A DNA stretch of 7,673 nt from Burkholderiales bacterium (GCA_005800795.1 SYEN01000168.1:1-7673), one strand, 5' to 3'. Shown: positions 1 to 7,082, numbered from the stretch's first letter. A program made the numbers and translations. Notes: generated by a model from the letters alone, not told the origin.

Positions 1-1469
1 CGTTCCTGATTGATCGATTGGGTTACCAGTTCAAGGTAGGCGGAAACTCGCAGCAGCAGTTCCTGCGACGGCAATTCTTCCGACAGTGTGGAAAACGACT
101 CCAGATCCGAAAAGAAGATGGTCAGGAAGCGGCTGTGCCCCCCAATGGCCAGCGCCTCTTTGGTGTCGAGCAGCTGGCGCACCAGTCCCACCGGCACGAA
201 TGCAGCAAACGAACGTACCAGCGAATCGAGCGTGTGGATGGCGTTCGAAAGCACCGACACTTCACGGATCGGGGAATCGAGCACCGGCATGGGTGCGCCC
301 GCGCCCAGTTCCTGAATCTTGGTCACCTGGGTGGCAAGCTGCTCAAGCGGCGCCGAAATCACTTTTGACAGTATGTAGATCACCAGCAACTGCAGGCTGA
401 TCGCAATCAACCCGAACAACAGCAGAAACTGGTTTTGCCGGTCAAATGCGCTGGTGAAATCCTCCAGGGGGGTAATGAAGAACAATTGCCATTTTTTTCC
501 GAATTCCGGCGGCAGGTTCGATAGCCCCGCGACGTACTGTTTGCCCGAATGTTCGAACATGTAGAGTTTTTCGCCGTGGCCGTCGCGCGAGCCGAAGGCG
601 ATGGCTGTCAGTTTGCCGCCCACGGAAGTGATGTGTTGCAGCTCGACTTTGCCTTTTTCATTGGAATAAGTCTTCGTACGCTCGGAATTGGCGATTACGC
701 GGCCTTGATGATCAAGCACGTAACTCAAGGTGCCGGGGCTGATCTTGTGCTGCGACAGGTATTGGGACAGCACGTCCAGCGTGATGTCGGCGGCGGCAAC
801 ACCTGCGAGCTTGCCGTTGCGGTAAAACGGCGCGGCGATGGTGAAACCCACCAGCCCCAGCGCTGCAAACACATCGGGATCGGACACCATCGGCCGCCCT
901 TCCGCGACTGCCGCGCGGTACCACAGGCGCTGGCGCGGATCGTAGCTGGTTGCGTCCTCGGACTGGCCGATTTCCTTTTCGCTGGCATCGAGAAAGCGAA
1001 AGCGGTCAATTGCTGGCGTCTTCTTTGGCGCATCGATCCAGCGATAGGCAAAGCGGGTTCCCGGCGGTGGTAGCTGGTTCTGAATCTTGATCGCGGGATC
1101 AATACGCCGCGCCTGGCGGAAAGACGCGTCCTCGAGGCCGATAAAAACGCTGGTGATGGTTTCACTGTAGCGGGTGATGCCGAGCAGATATTGCATGGCG
1201 CGGTTGTCGGAATAGAACTCCGGCTGCTCGTTGCCGATGGCCGCCGCGCTGCTGACCAGTGATTTAATTGGCGCGAACACATTCTGTATGCTGGCGATGG
1301 CGTCGACGCGGAAGCGCTCGGCCAGTTCATGCGCGTTGGCCCGCGCAATGCGCTCGTTCGAGACATAGCTTACGATCACCATGGCAGCGAACACCGGCAG
1401 TGTCAGCAAAACAAACAACGTCAGGATGCTGGGCCGCAGCCGCAGTTTTTTTGCCGAACCAAGTATCAT
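1..1469 (-). CDS. Membrane-bound class III adenylate/guanylate cyclase with periplasmic dCACHE sensor (C-terminus cut by window edge)
   Basis: The frame is open from an ATG at 1469 to base 1, giving 489 residues with no stop in the window, so the gene is partial. Residues about 14-36 form a first membrane segment. Residues about 40-340 form an extracytoplasmic double-Cache domain, with YDPRQRLWY at 176-184 and an AADITLD strand ending the distal pocket. Residues about 346-370 form a second membrane segment. A HAMP-like linker follows (about 371-420), then the start of a class III cyclase domain. The FFSDLESFS motif at 452-460 places the first metal-binding Asp at 455. The second metal Asp and the residues that decide ATP versus GTP lie beyond the window. 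By family, such proteins convert ATP or GTP to the 3',5'-cyclic nucleotide in the cytoplasm as dimers when the outer sensor binds ligand. No strong ribosome-binding site precedes the ATG. An in-frame TTG at 1493 would add 8 residues. Cyclase assignment is firm; ligand and product are not determined. Confidence 0.88.
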   Translation of the reverse strand, partial: MILGSAKKLRLRPSILTLFVLLTLPVFAAMVIVSYVSNERIARANAHELAERFRVDAIASIQNVFAPIKSLVSSAAAIGNEQPEFYSDNRAMQYLLGITRYSETITSVFIGLEDASFRQARRIDPAIKIQNQLPPPGTRFAYRWIDAPKKTPAIDRFRFLDASEKEIGQSEDATSYDPRQRLWYRAAVAEGRPMVSDPDVFAALGLVGFTIAAPFYRNGKLAGVAAADITLDVLSQYLSQHKISPGTLSYVLDHQGRVIANSERTKTYSNEKGKVELQHITSVGGKLTAIAFGSRDGHGEKLYMFEHSGKQYVAGLSNLPPEFGKKWQLFFITPLEDFTSAFDRQNQFLLLFGLIAISLQLLVIYILSKVISAPLEQLATQVTKIQELGAGAPMPVLDSPIREVSVLSNAIHTLDSLVRSFAAFVPVGLVRQLLDTKEALAIGGHSRFLTIFFSDLESFSTLSEELPSQELLLRVSAYLELVTQSINQE

Positions 1470-1612
1470 GAAGAGTCGCTTGCGCTGATTCAATCGCCGG
1501 ATTGTCTGGCTTGGGCTGCCGGATCTTTCAACTGCCCGTTCAACTGTCTGATATTAAACGGGTATATGGCCAAGTTTAGGCAATATAGGCGAATTTGTCC
1601 GGGTTTTCTGCT
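1470..1612. other. 143-bp spacer between ntrX and the cyclase gene
   Basis: This non-coding gap is visibly richer in A+T than the flanking genes, especially at 1553-1600. Reading the minus strand I find no clear -35/-10 pair with proper spacing, no -24/-12 sigma-54 site and no GC hairpin followed by a T-run. An exact 8-base direct repeat (TTCAACTG on the plus strand, 1527-1534 and 1539-1546, 12-bp period) lies 58-77 bp upstream of the cyclase ATG. The gap is long relative to the other junctions, so a promoter for the cyclase could sit here, but that is inference. Confidence 0.5.
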
Positions 1613-2863
1613 CTATTCCTCGCGCCGCGCGAGCTTCACCCCCAACTGCTTCAACTTGCGGTAGAGGTGCGTGCGCTCCAGCCCAACAACCTCCGCGACA
1701 CGGCTGATGTTGCCACCTTCCTTGCCCAGATGATACTCAAAATACGCGCGCTCAAACTCGTCTCGCGCCTCGCGCAACGGTTGATCGAACGCCAGCACCT
1801 GTAGCGCCGGCTCGCTGGCCGGTTCAGGCAGTGCGCGCGCCACGTCATCGGCAGAAATTTCTTCGGTATGCGCGGTTTGCGCCAGCGTGCGCACCACGCT
1901 TTCCAGTTGCGTGACGTTGCCGGGCCAGTCAAAGTTACGGAGCAGATTGAGCGCGGCGGTGGAAAACTGGCGTAGCGGAATTTCCTTCGCTTCCAGCATG
2001 CGGTTCAGAATCAGACCAGCCAGTTCCGGGATGTCTTCGCGATGCTGGCGCAGACTGGGTACGTTGATGGTCATCGCCGACAGCAGTTCGTAGAGCTTGG
2101 CGTCGAATTCCCCGCCGGCGGCAACCTCGGCCAGCGCGCGCGAGGCGCCGCACACCACACGCGTGTTGGAGCGGGTCACTTTTGCCAGCAACAGCAGCAT
2201 GCCTTTTTGCTCCGCACGGGTCAGCTCGGCGACATCGTGCACGAAAAGCGTGCCGTGACGCGCCTGATTCAGCAATTCGATGGGCTGTGAAGCCAACACC
2301 GCGTTGGTTTCGGGCGACACCCACGGCGTATTGCGCGTGTGCAGCACGCGTGCGCAGGCCTCGATGCCGCAACCGGGCTCACCCACCAGCACCACCGGCG
2401 TGCGCATCGCGGCGATAAGCTCCAGCCGCTGTTTCAGATCGGTAATGAGCGGCGAACGCCCCAGTGCCGCCAGCGAGGCGCCAGGTTGCGGCTGTGCAGC
2501 ACCATGTTTCAGCGCGCGGCCGACGGTGGACAAAAGTTTTTGCAGTGCAATCGGCTTTTCCAGAAAGTCATAGGCGCCGATGCGAGTGGCTTCCACCGCG
2601 GTGTCGATGGTACCGTGACCCGACATCATCACCACCGGCATGGTGAGCACGCCGCCGCTGGCCCATTCCTTGAGCAGGGTAATGCCATCGGTATCGGGCA
2701 TCCAGATATCAAGCAGCACCAGATCGGGTCGCGCCGCCTGCCGCCGCTCGCGCGCCTCGGTAGCGTTTTGCGCAAGCTCGACCTTGTAGCCTTCGTCGGA
2801 AAGAATCTCCGACAACAGTTCGCGGATGCCGATTTCGTCGTCTACCACCAGGATGTGTTGCAT
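1613..2863 (-). CDS. ntrX: NtrX-type response regulator with a degenerate AAA+ domain
   Basis: This 416-residue protein is the likely partner of the NtrY kinase encoded just upstream. Residues 1-120 are an intact receiver: acidic pair D8/D9, phospho-acceptor D52 in LLDIWMPDTDG, S81 and K103. Residues about 130-345 match the sigma-54 activator AAA+ fold but lack its working parts. Walker A reads GEPGCGIE (161-168, Lys replaced by Ile). No GAFTGA loop lies between it and the Walker B region. Walker B reads TLFVHDV (205-211, His for the first Asp). The arginine-finger segment reads FDAKLYELL (253-261), without Arg. Sensor II reads WPGNVTQL (313-320), with Thr for Arg. Residues about 362-412 are a Fis-type helix-turn-helix, well conserved with NtrX (GGNISRVAEVVGLERTHLYRKLK, 383-405, split here for reference only). 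It is shorter than typical NtrX proteins (about 450 residues). I infer a phosphorylation-controlled DNA binder that cannot remodel sigma-54 holoenzyme. The start ATG has a good ribosome-binding site. Confidence 0.9.
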   Translation of the reverse strand: MQHILVVDDEIGIRELLSEILSDEGYKVELAQNATEARERRQAARPDLVLLDIWMPDTDGITLLKEWASGGVLTMPVVMMSGHGTIDTAVEATRIGAYDFLEKPIALQKLLSTVGRALKHGAAQPQPGASLAALGRSPLITDLKQRLELIAAMRTPVVLVGEPGCGIEACARVLHTRNTPWVSPETNAVLASQPIELLNQARHGTLFVHDVAELTRAEQKGMLLLLAKVTRSNTRVVCGASRALAEVAAGGEFDAKLYELLSAMTINVPSLRQHREDIPELAGLILNRMLEAKEIPLRQFSTAALNLLRNFDWPGNVTQLESVVRTLAQTAHTEEISADDVARALPEPASEPALQVLAFDQPLREARDEFERAYFEYHLGKEGGNISRVAEVVGLERTHLYRKLKQLGVKLARREE

Positions 2864-2872
2864 CGCGGGCTA

Positions 2873-2878
2873 CCTTCC
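2873..2878 (-). promoter_or_regulatory. Shine-Dalgarno site of ntrX
   Basis: The minus strand reads GGAAGG here, 9 bases before the ATG at 2863. It is the clearest ribosome-binding site in the window. It supports the chosen ntrX start and suggests the gene is translated independently of ntrY, whose stop codon is 60 bp upstream. Confidence 0.65.
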
Positions 2879-2897
2879 GTGGTTCGAGGTCATTGTG

Positions 2898-2916
2898 ATA
2901 AAATATTCAATAAAAA
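2898..2916. other. AT-rich core of the ntrY-ntrX spacer
   Basis: Eighteen of these 19 bases are A or T, inside a 60-bp spacer (2864-2923) between two GC-rich coding regions. On the minus strand it contains TATT/TTAT stretches that could serve as a -10 element, but I find no -35 hexamer at 16-18 bp. There is no stable hairpin. It could be an internal promoter, an mRNA cleavage site or a translation-enhancing leader for ntrX; the sequence does not decide. Confidence 0.4.
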
Positions 2917-2923
2917 CAGATGC

Positions 2924-5167
2924 TTACGATGATCCAGTTTTTCGTGCCGCCGTTCGCGCCCGTGTGTGGCGCAGCGCCGAAGCCGGTACTGGCAGCGTGA
3001 TTGACACACGCGCGCCGTGGGGTTCGACGTTACCGATGGCGACACTGCCGCCGTGCTCCTCGATGATTTTTTTAACGATCACCAACCCCAGGCCGGTGCC
3101 CTTTTTCTTGGTGGTGACATACGGCTCGAACGCGCGCTTCATCAGATGTTCGGGAAAACCGCTGCCATTGTCGGTGACGCTGAAACGTATCAACCCATCG
3201 CCGGTTTCACTCACCACCGTAATGCGCGGAGACGGTGTGTCCCCGAGGGCATCCTGCGCGTTTTGCAGCAGATTGTGTATCACCTGCCGCAGCTGTGTCG
3301 CGTCGCCGACAATATGCGGCAGCGCCTCGGCGAGCTCGAGCTTGATGCGGCCGCCAAGCGATTCATACAGGGTGAGCACCTCATGCACCAGCGAATTGAG
3401 GTCCAGTTCACGCATCGCCGGATCGGGCGCTCGCGCGTACTGGCTGAACGCATCCACCATGCGTTTGAGCGACGCCACCTGATTGACAATGGTCTGCGTG
3501 GAGCGGCCCAGCATGCCTGCATCCGTTTCATCGAGCTTGGGCGCGAGCTTCATTTGCAGCCGTTCGGCAGACAGTTGTATGGGCGTCAACGGGTTCTTGA
3601 TTTCGTGCGCAAGCCGCCGCGCAACCTCGGCCCACGCCGCGTCCCGCTGCGCCTGCAGCACGTCTGTCACGTCGTCAAACACCACCACGCAGCCGCCCGC
3701 GCGGCCGGTGCTTGCGGGTAGCGGCTTGCCACGCAGCAACAGATGTTGCTCGCCGGTGGAAACTGCGCGCACCACCTGACGTTCCCATTCCTCGCCGGCG
3801 GCTTCGGCAAAACCCGCCTGTATCTCCAATCCGAGCACATGCAGGGATTGCTCCACGCCGCCCCATTGCGCAGTTTTCAGATGCAGTAACGCTGCCCCTT
3901 CCAGTCCGAGAATCGCCGATGCGCTGGGATTGGCGCTCTGCAGGGTCAAGGCCCCGTCAAACACCAGCACGCCTGCCGACAGGTGCGCGAGGATGCTTTC
4001 CAGATACGCCTTGGATTTGTTGACTTCGGCTTGATTGCGTTCGGCCTCGCGGCGCGCGTCTTCGAGCTGATGCGTCATGCTGTTAAACGATTGCGACAAC
4101 TGTCCCAGTTCATCGCTGCTCGCCACCGCCGCACGGCGGCTGAAGTCGCCCTGCGCCACCGCGCGCGTGCCTTCCACCAGCGCGTTGAGCGGAGCGGAGA
4201 ATTCTTCCGACAGATAAATTGCCGCCGCCAGCGCCGCCAGCAATGACAGCAGCAGCGTGAGCGTGAGCGTAATGCCGTAAAGGCGCTTCAGCCCCAGCCG
4301 GCCCACCACCAGTTCCTGATATTCTCTGTAGCCTGATTGCACGGTTTCGGCATTTTGCGCCAGCCGCGGCGGCACGATGTAAATCAGTTGCAGCGCACGC
4401 GGTTCCTCCGCCAGCGACAGCAGATTGACCGGTGACACCACACGCAGCAGCAAGCCGCGGTCGGGGGTGGCGTCGGCCACCGCGTAGGTTTGCTGGGAAC
4501 GCAGCAAGCGCAACGCTTCGGCGGGCGGCGCTTCCGGCATCACGCTGATGCGCTCGCTTCCCGCCGTGGCGATCACGCTTCCGCGTAACGTGTAAAGGGT
4601 GGCTTCGTGCGCGCCCGCCTGTTCGCGCAGGGTGTTGAGCGCCACGCCATGTTCGGCAGCGGGGCGGCTGGCGAGTTGCAACGACATGGCGCTCGCCTTG
4701 CTCTTGAGATCTTTCAGCAGATTGTCGAGCACATCCTGACTCAATTTCAGGCCGCCCTCGAGCGCTTTATCCACTTTCACGTTGAACCACGATTCGATGC
4801 TGCTGCCCAGATACTGCATGGACATGCCATAGAGTAGCACACCCGGCACCACCGCCATCATTGACAGCAGCAGCACCAGCCGCAAGGTGAGCCGCGCGCC
4901 GAACACGCCGGTTTTCAGGCGCCGCCGCAGCATCAGCAACTGGCGCACCACCAGCCCGGCAAGCAGCACGGCGATTACACCGTTGACGATCAGCAACGCC
5001 TGGTAGTGCCGGGCGAAGAGCGCGGTGTTGGCGCTGGCGGTGGCGAGCAGAAAAAGGCCCACCGCGCTCAGGCCCACCAGCAGCACTATGGCGTAGCGGC
5101 GCCGCGCCGATGGTGTGGCGGTGCCCAGAGGGGCGGCGGATACCGGCGTCACGGGTTGACCGTCCAT
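2924..5167 (-). CDS. ntrY: NtrY-type membrane sensor histidine kinase
   Basis: This 747-residue protein has the NtrY architecture and usual length. Hydrophobic segments at about 25-45, 57-80 and 97-118 anchor the N-terminus. An extracytoplasmic region of about 175 residues follows, then a fourth segment at about 296-318. After these come HAMP (about 319-372), a PAS-like domain (about 388-500), a HisKA domain with the H-box RRLAHEIKNPLTP (phospho-acceptor H521), and a HATPase domain. The latter has the N-box NLLQNAQDA (632-640), G1 DNGSGF (666-671) and G2 KGTGLGL (689-695). All key kinase residues are present, so autophosphorylation and transfer to the NtrX encoded downstream are expected. In other bacteria NtrYX affects nitrogen metabolism or respiratory enzymes; the signal here is unknown. 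The ATG at 5167 has a weak ribosome-binding site. A GTG at 5152 overlaps the stop of the preceding gene (GTGA) with GGACGG just upstream, and is a credible alternative start giving 742 residues. Confidence 0.93.
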   Translation of the reverse strand: MDGQPVTPVSAAPLGTATPSARRRYAIVLLVGLSAVGLFLLATASANTALFARHYQALLIVNGVIAVLLAGLVVRQLLMLRRRLKTGVFGARLTLRLVLLLSMMAVVPGVLLYGMSMQYLGSSIESWFNVKVDKALEGGLKLSQDVLDNLLKDLKSKASAMSLQLASRPAAEHGVALNTLREQAGAHEATLYTLRGSVIATAGSERISVMPEAPPAEALRLLRSQQTYAVADATPDRGLLLRVVSPVNLLSLAEEPRALQLIYIVPPRLAQNAETVQSGYREYQELVVGRLGLKRLYGITLTLTLLLSLLAALAAAIYLSEEFSAPLNALVEGTRAVAQGDFSRRAAVASSDELGQLSQSFNSMTHQLEDARREAERNQAEVNKSKAYLESILAHLSAGVLVFDGALTLQSANPSASAILGLEGAALLHLKTAQWGGVEQSLHVLGLEIQAGFAEAAGEEWERQVVRAVSTGEQHLLLRGKPLPASTGRAGGCVVVFDDVTDVLQAQRDAAWAEVARRLAHEIKNPLTPIQLSAERLQMKLAPKLDETDAGMLGRSTQTIVNQVASLKRMVDAFSQYARAPDPAMRELDLNSLVHEVLTLYESLGGRIKLELAEALPHIVGDATQLRQVIHNLLQNAQDALGDTPSPRITVVSETGDGLIRFSVTDNGSGFPEHLMKRAFEPYVTTKKKGTGLGLVIVKKIIEEHGGSVAIGNVEPHGARVSITLPVPASALRHTRARTAARKTGSS

Positions 5168-5721
5168 TTGTACCAGTCGGAGCTGACGTTCCAGTCGCGC
5201 CCGGTATGCAGTTGAAACGGCTTGGGCAGTTGTGTGGGGTCAAAGCGTAAGCGCAACATTGCCGCGTAGGCGGTGTCCTTGCGCAAGGCGCCCGGCTCGA
5301 TATCCTGGCGCCGCCGCACGCGGCTCATGGTGGCCAGTGCTTCGTTGAGGCTGGAAAAATTCTGGTACAGTGCGCCCGCGCCGACCCGATACTGCCGCGT
5401 CAGCGTGTTGTACGCCAGGCGCTGCTGCTGGCTCAACGCCACCACCTTTTCGTTGCGCCAGTACCAGCGCGCGCGGATCAACTCGAATTCCAGCACGAAA
5501 TACAGCGGCACGCCCTTGTGCAGCGCATCGTCCAGTGCCGGCGTGAGTTTGATGTCGATGTCTGCTTCCAGCAGGTAGCCATCCTCGCTGGCGGTGACGG
5601 AGGCCTTGCGCACTTCGATGCCTTCAGCGTGCGCCGGACCGGGGACCGCAATGAACAGCAAGAGGCAGGTCATCAGCCCCGGAATAAAATGCTGCGCAAA
5701 AAAATGCGCAAGCCGCCGCAC
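5149..5721 (-). CDS. DUF4390 secreted or periplasmic protein
   Basis: A protein of about 190 residues of the DUF4390 family, whose function is unknown to me. With the GTG start at 5721 the N-terminus has a basic RR pair, a hydrophobic stretch (TCLLLFIAVPG) and an AHA cleavage site after residue 32, so it is probably exported. The mature part is beta-rich in appearance and has family-like features: an early DGYLLEADIDIKL strand, a WYWRNEKV segment and a C-terminal DWNVSSDWYKW ending. The frame stays open upstream to an ATG at 5886, but that would overlap rsmB by 146 bp and bury the signal peptide about 55 residues in, so I reject it. An ATG at 5673 is a second candidate, giving a shorter signal peptide without a positive n-region. 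Its position between rsmB and ntrY, overlapping ntrY by 19 bp, fits a conserved betaproteobacterial pairing. It may act in the envelope near the NtrY sensor region, which is inference. Confidence 0.85.
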   Translation of the reverse strand: MRRLAHFFAQHFIPGLMTCLLLFIAVPGPAHAEGIEVRKASVTASEDGYLLEADIDIKLTPALDDALHKGVPLYFVLEFELIRARWYWRNEKVVALSQQQRLAYNTLTRQYRVGAGALYQNFSSLNEALATMSRVRRRQDIEPGALRKDTAYAAMLRLRFDPTQLPKPFQLHTGRDWNVSSDWYKWTVNP

Positions 5722-5740
5722 GGCCGGCGGCCAGGCAGCA

Positions 5741-7069
5741 CTAGACTTTTTGCAACAGCGCGTAGTAAAACCCATCGTGAACAGCATCTGGCAGTATTTG
5801 TCCTGCGTGTTGTTCCTCGCGTACTTGCCCTGCGGATGCGGCTGAAAGCGCGTCGAAGGAAAGTGCCTGTAACCGGGCGTCGGCATGGCGCGCCATGAAG
5901 CGTTCGACCTGCGTTTGATTTTCTTCCCGGAACACCGAACACGTCACGTACAGGAATTTACCACCTGCGGCCAGTAGCCGCCACAGGGCATCGACGATGG
6001 ATTGCTGGCGTACGGCAAATTTGGCGATGTCTGATTCGCGCCGTGTCCACTTGATATCGGGATGGCGGCGCGTGACACCTGACGCGCTGCAAGGCACATC
6101 GGCGAGGATGCGCTCGAACGGTTTGCCGTCCCACCACGTCTGCGGATGGGCTGCGTCCCCACAGACCACGCGGGCCGTCAGGCCCAGCCGGGCGAGGTTG
6201 GCGTTGATGCGTTCCAGTCGTGCGGCATCGCTGTCGAGCGCGGTAAGCGTTACGTCCGCCAGTTCGAGGATGTGCGCGGTTTTGCCACCAGGCGCTGCAC
6301 AGGCATCCAGCACGCGCATGCCGTTTTGCGCATCCAGCAGGAGTGCAGCCTGCTGTGCCGACGCGTCCTGCACCGACACCAGCCCGTCGTCAAAGCCGGG
6401 CAGGCGCTGCACGGGCAGCGGTTTGTCGAGCAGGATGGCGTGGCTTTCCAGTGCAGTCGCGTCGATACCCGCTGCACAAAGGCGGGCGAGATACGATTCA
6501 CGCGTGGTGCGGCGCGTATTGACGCGCAGGGTAAGTGGCGCATGGCGGTTACCCGCCCGCAGCACAGCATCGAAGTGCGCCGGGTATTGCAACCGGATTT
6601 TGTTGGTCCACCAGACCGGGAACGAATAGCGCACTTCGTCGCTCGCCGTGGGCAACGTGGCCAGCGCCTGCAACTCGGCCTTGCGCCGCAAAAAACTGCG
6701 CAGCACGGCGTTAACCAGCCCCTTGGCGGCCATCGCGGGCAGCGCCGTGCAGGCACGTACCGCCTGATCCACCACGGCGTGCGGTGCAGCCTGAGTGTGC
6801 AGTAGCTGATACAGCGCGATGCGCAGCAATTGGCGCACGTTTTCGTCTCGCAGGGGCCGCACAAGCAACGGCGCGAGCATGGCATCAATCGCACCTCGGT
6901 GGCGCAGTACACCGTAGCAAAGGTCTTGCACCAGCGCCCGCAGGTTGGCGGGCTGGCCCGTGGCTTCCTGCGGCAACTGGCGCCACGCGGCTGTAAGTTC
7001 GCTATCGAGATTGCGTCCAGCGGCTACCCGTTCGAGCACGCCGGCTGCCACGCATTGTGCGTCGTGCAT
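5741..7069 (-). CDS. rsmB: 16S rRNA (cytosine(967)-C5)-methyltransferase RsmB
   Basis: This 442-residue enzyme uses S-adenosylmethionine to methylate C967 of 16S rRNA. Residues about 1-140 are the NusB-like RNA-binding domain. The Rossmann methyltransferase domain follows, with SAM motif I VLDACAAPGGKT (253-264), a motif II acidic residue in TALDSD (about 279), and DVPCSASGVTRRHPDIKW holding Cys327. YVTCSV holds Cys377, equivalent to the catalytic Cys375 of the E. coli enzyme; Cys327 matches its Cys325. The near-identical numbering supports the ATG at 7069. A TTG at 7132 extends the frame by 21 residues but would overlap fmt by 50 bp. PCSASG carries an extra Ala relative to the PCSG form I remember as usual; it should not abolish function. 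The gene starts 13 bp after the fmt stop, so the two are very likely cotranscribed. No strong Shine-Dalgarno precedes the ATG, which would fit translational coupling to fmt. Confidence 0.95.
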   Translation of the reverse strand: MHDAQCVAAGVLERVAAGRNLDSELTAAWRQLPQEATGQPANLRALVQDLCYGVLRHRGAIDAMLAPLLVRPLRDENVRQLLRIALYQLLHTQAAPHAVVDQAVRACTALPAMAAKGLVNAVLRSFLRRKAELQALATLPTASDEVRYSFPVWWTNKIRLQYPAHFDAVLRAGNRHAPLTLRVNTRRTTRESYLARLCAAGIDATALESHAILLDKPLPVQRLPGFDDGLVSVQDASAQQAALLLDAQNGMRVLDACAAPGGKTAHILELADVTLTALDSDAARLERINANLARLGLTARVVCGDAAHPQTWWDGKPFERILADVPCSASGVTRRHPDIKWTRRESDIAKFAVRQQSIVDALWRLLAAGGKFLYVTCSVFREENQTQVERFMARHADARLQALSFDALSAASAGQVREEQHAGQILPDAVHDGFYYALLQKV

Positions 7070-7082
7070 GAATTTTTGGGCT

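Noticed and set aside
549..1073. Plus-strand open frame of 174 codons opposite the cyclase
   Set aside because: The minus-strand cyclase frame is continuous across it, with Cache and membrane features.
725..1366. Minus-strand 213-codon frame inside the cyclase gene
   Set aside because: Out-of-frame shadow of the cyclase; composition is Ser/Arg/Pro-rich with no domain.
1494..1524. Possible hairpin CTGGC-loop-GCCGG as a terminator after ntrX
   Set aside because: Five-pair stem with a wobble and no following T-run on the minus strand; it also lies far from the ntrX stop.
2888..2912. Possible CRP/FNR-like site in the ntrY-ntrX spacer (TTGAA...ATCACA on the minus strand)
   Set aside because: Only one half matches the CRP consensus well, and the FNR-like halves are two bases too far apart.
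2339..2932. Plus-strand open frame of 197 codons opposite ntrX
   Set aside because: Low-complexity His/Arg/Gln-rich translation typical of the antisense of a GC-rich gene; the minus frame has clear receiver motifs.
3017..3721. Plus-strand open frame of 234 codons opposite ntrY
   Set aside because: Antisense shadow of the HisKA/HATPase coding region; no recognisable domain and no ribosome-binding site.
5722..5886. N-terminal extension of the DUF4390 frame to an ATG at 5886
   Set aside because: It overlaps the rsmB coding end by 146 bp, the extra residues look like frame-shifted rsmB, and it would place the signal peptide deep inside the protein.
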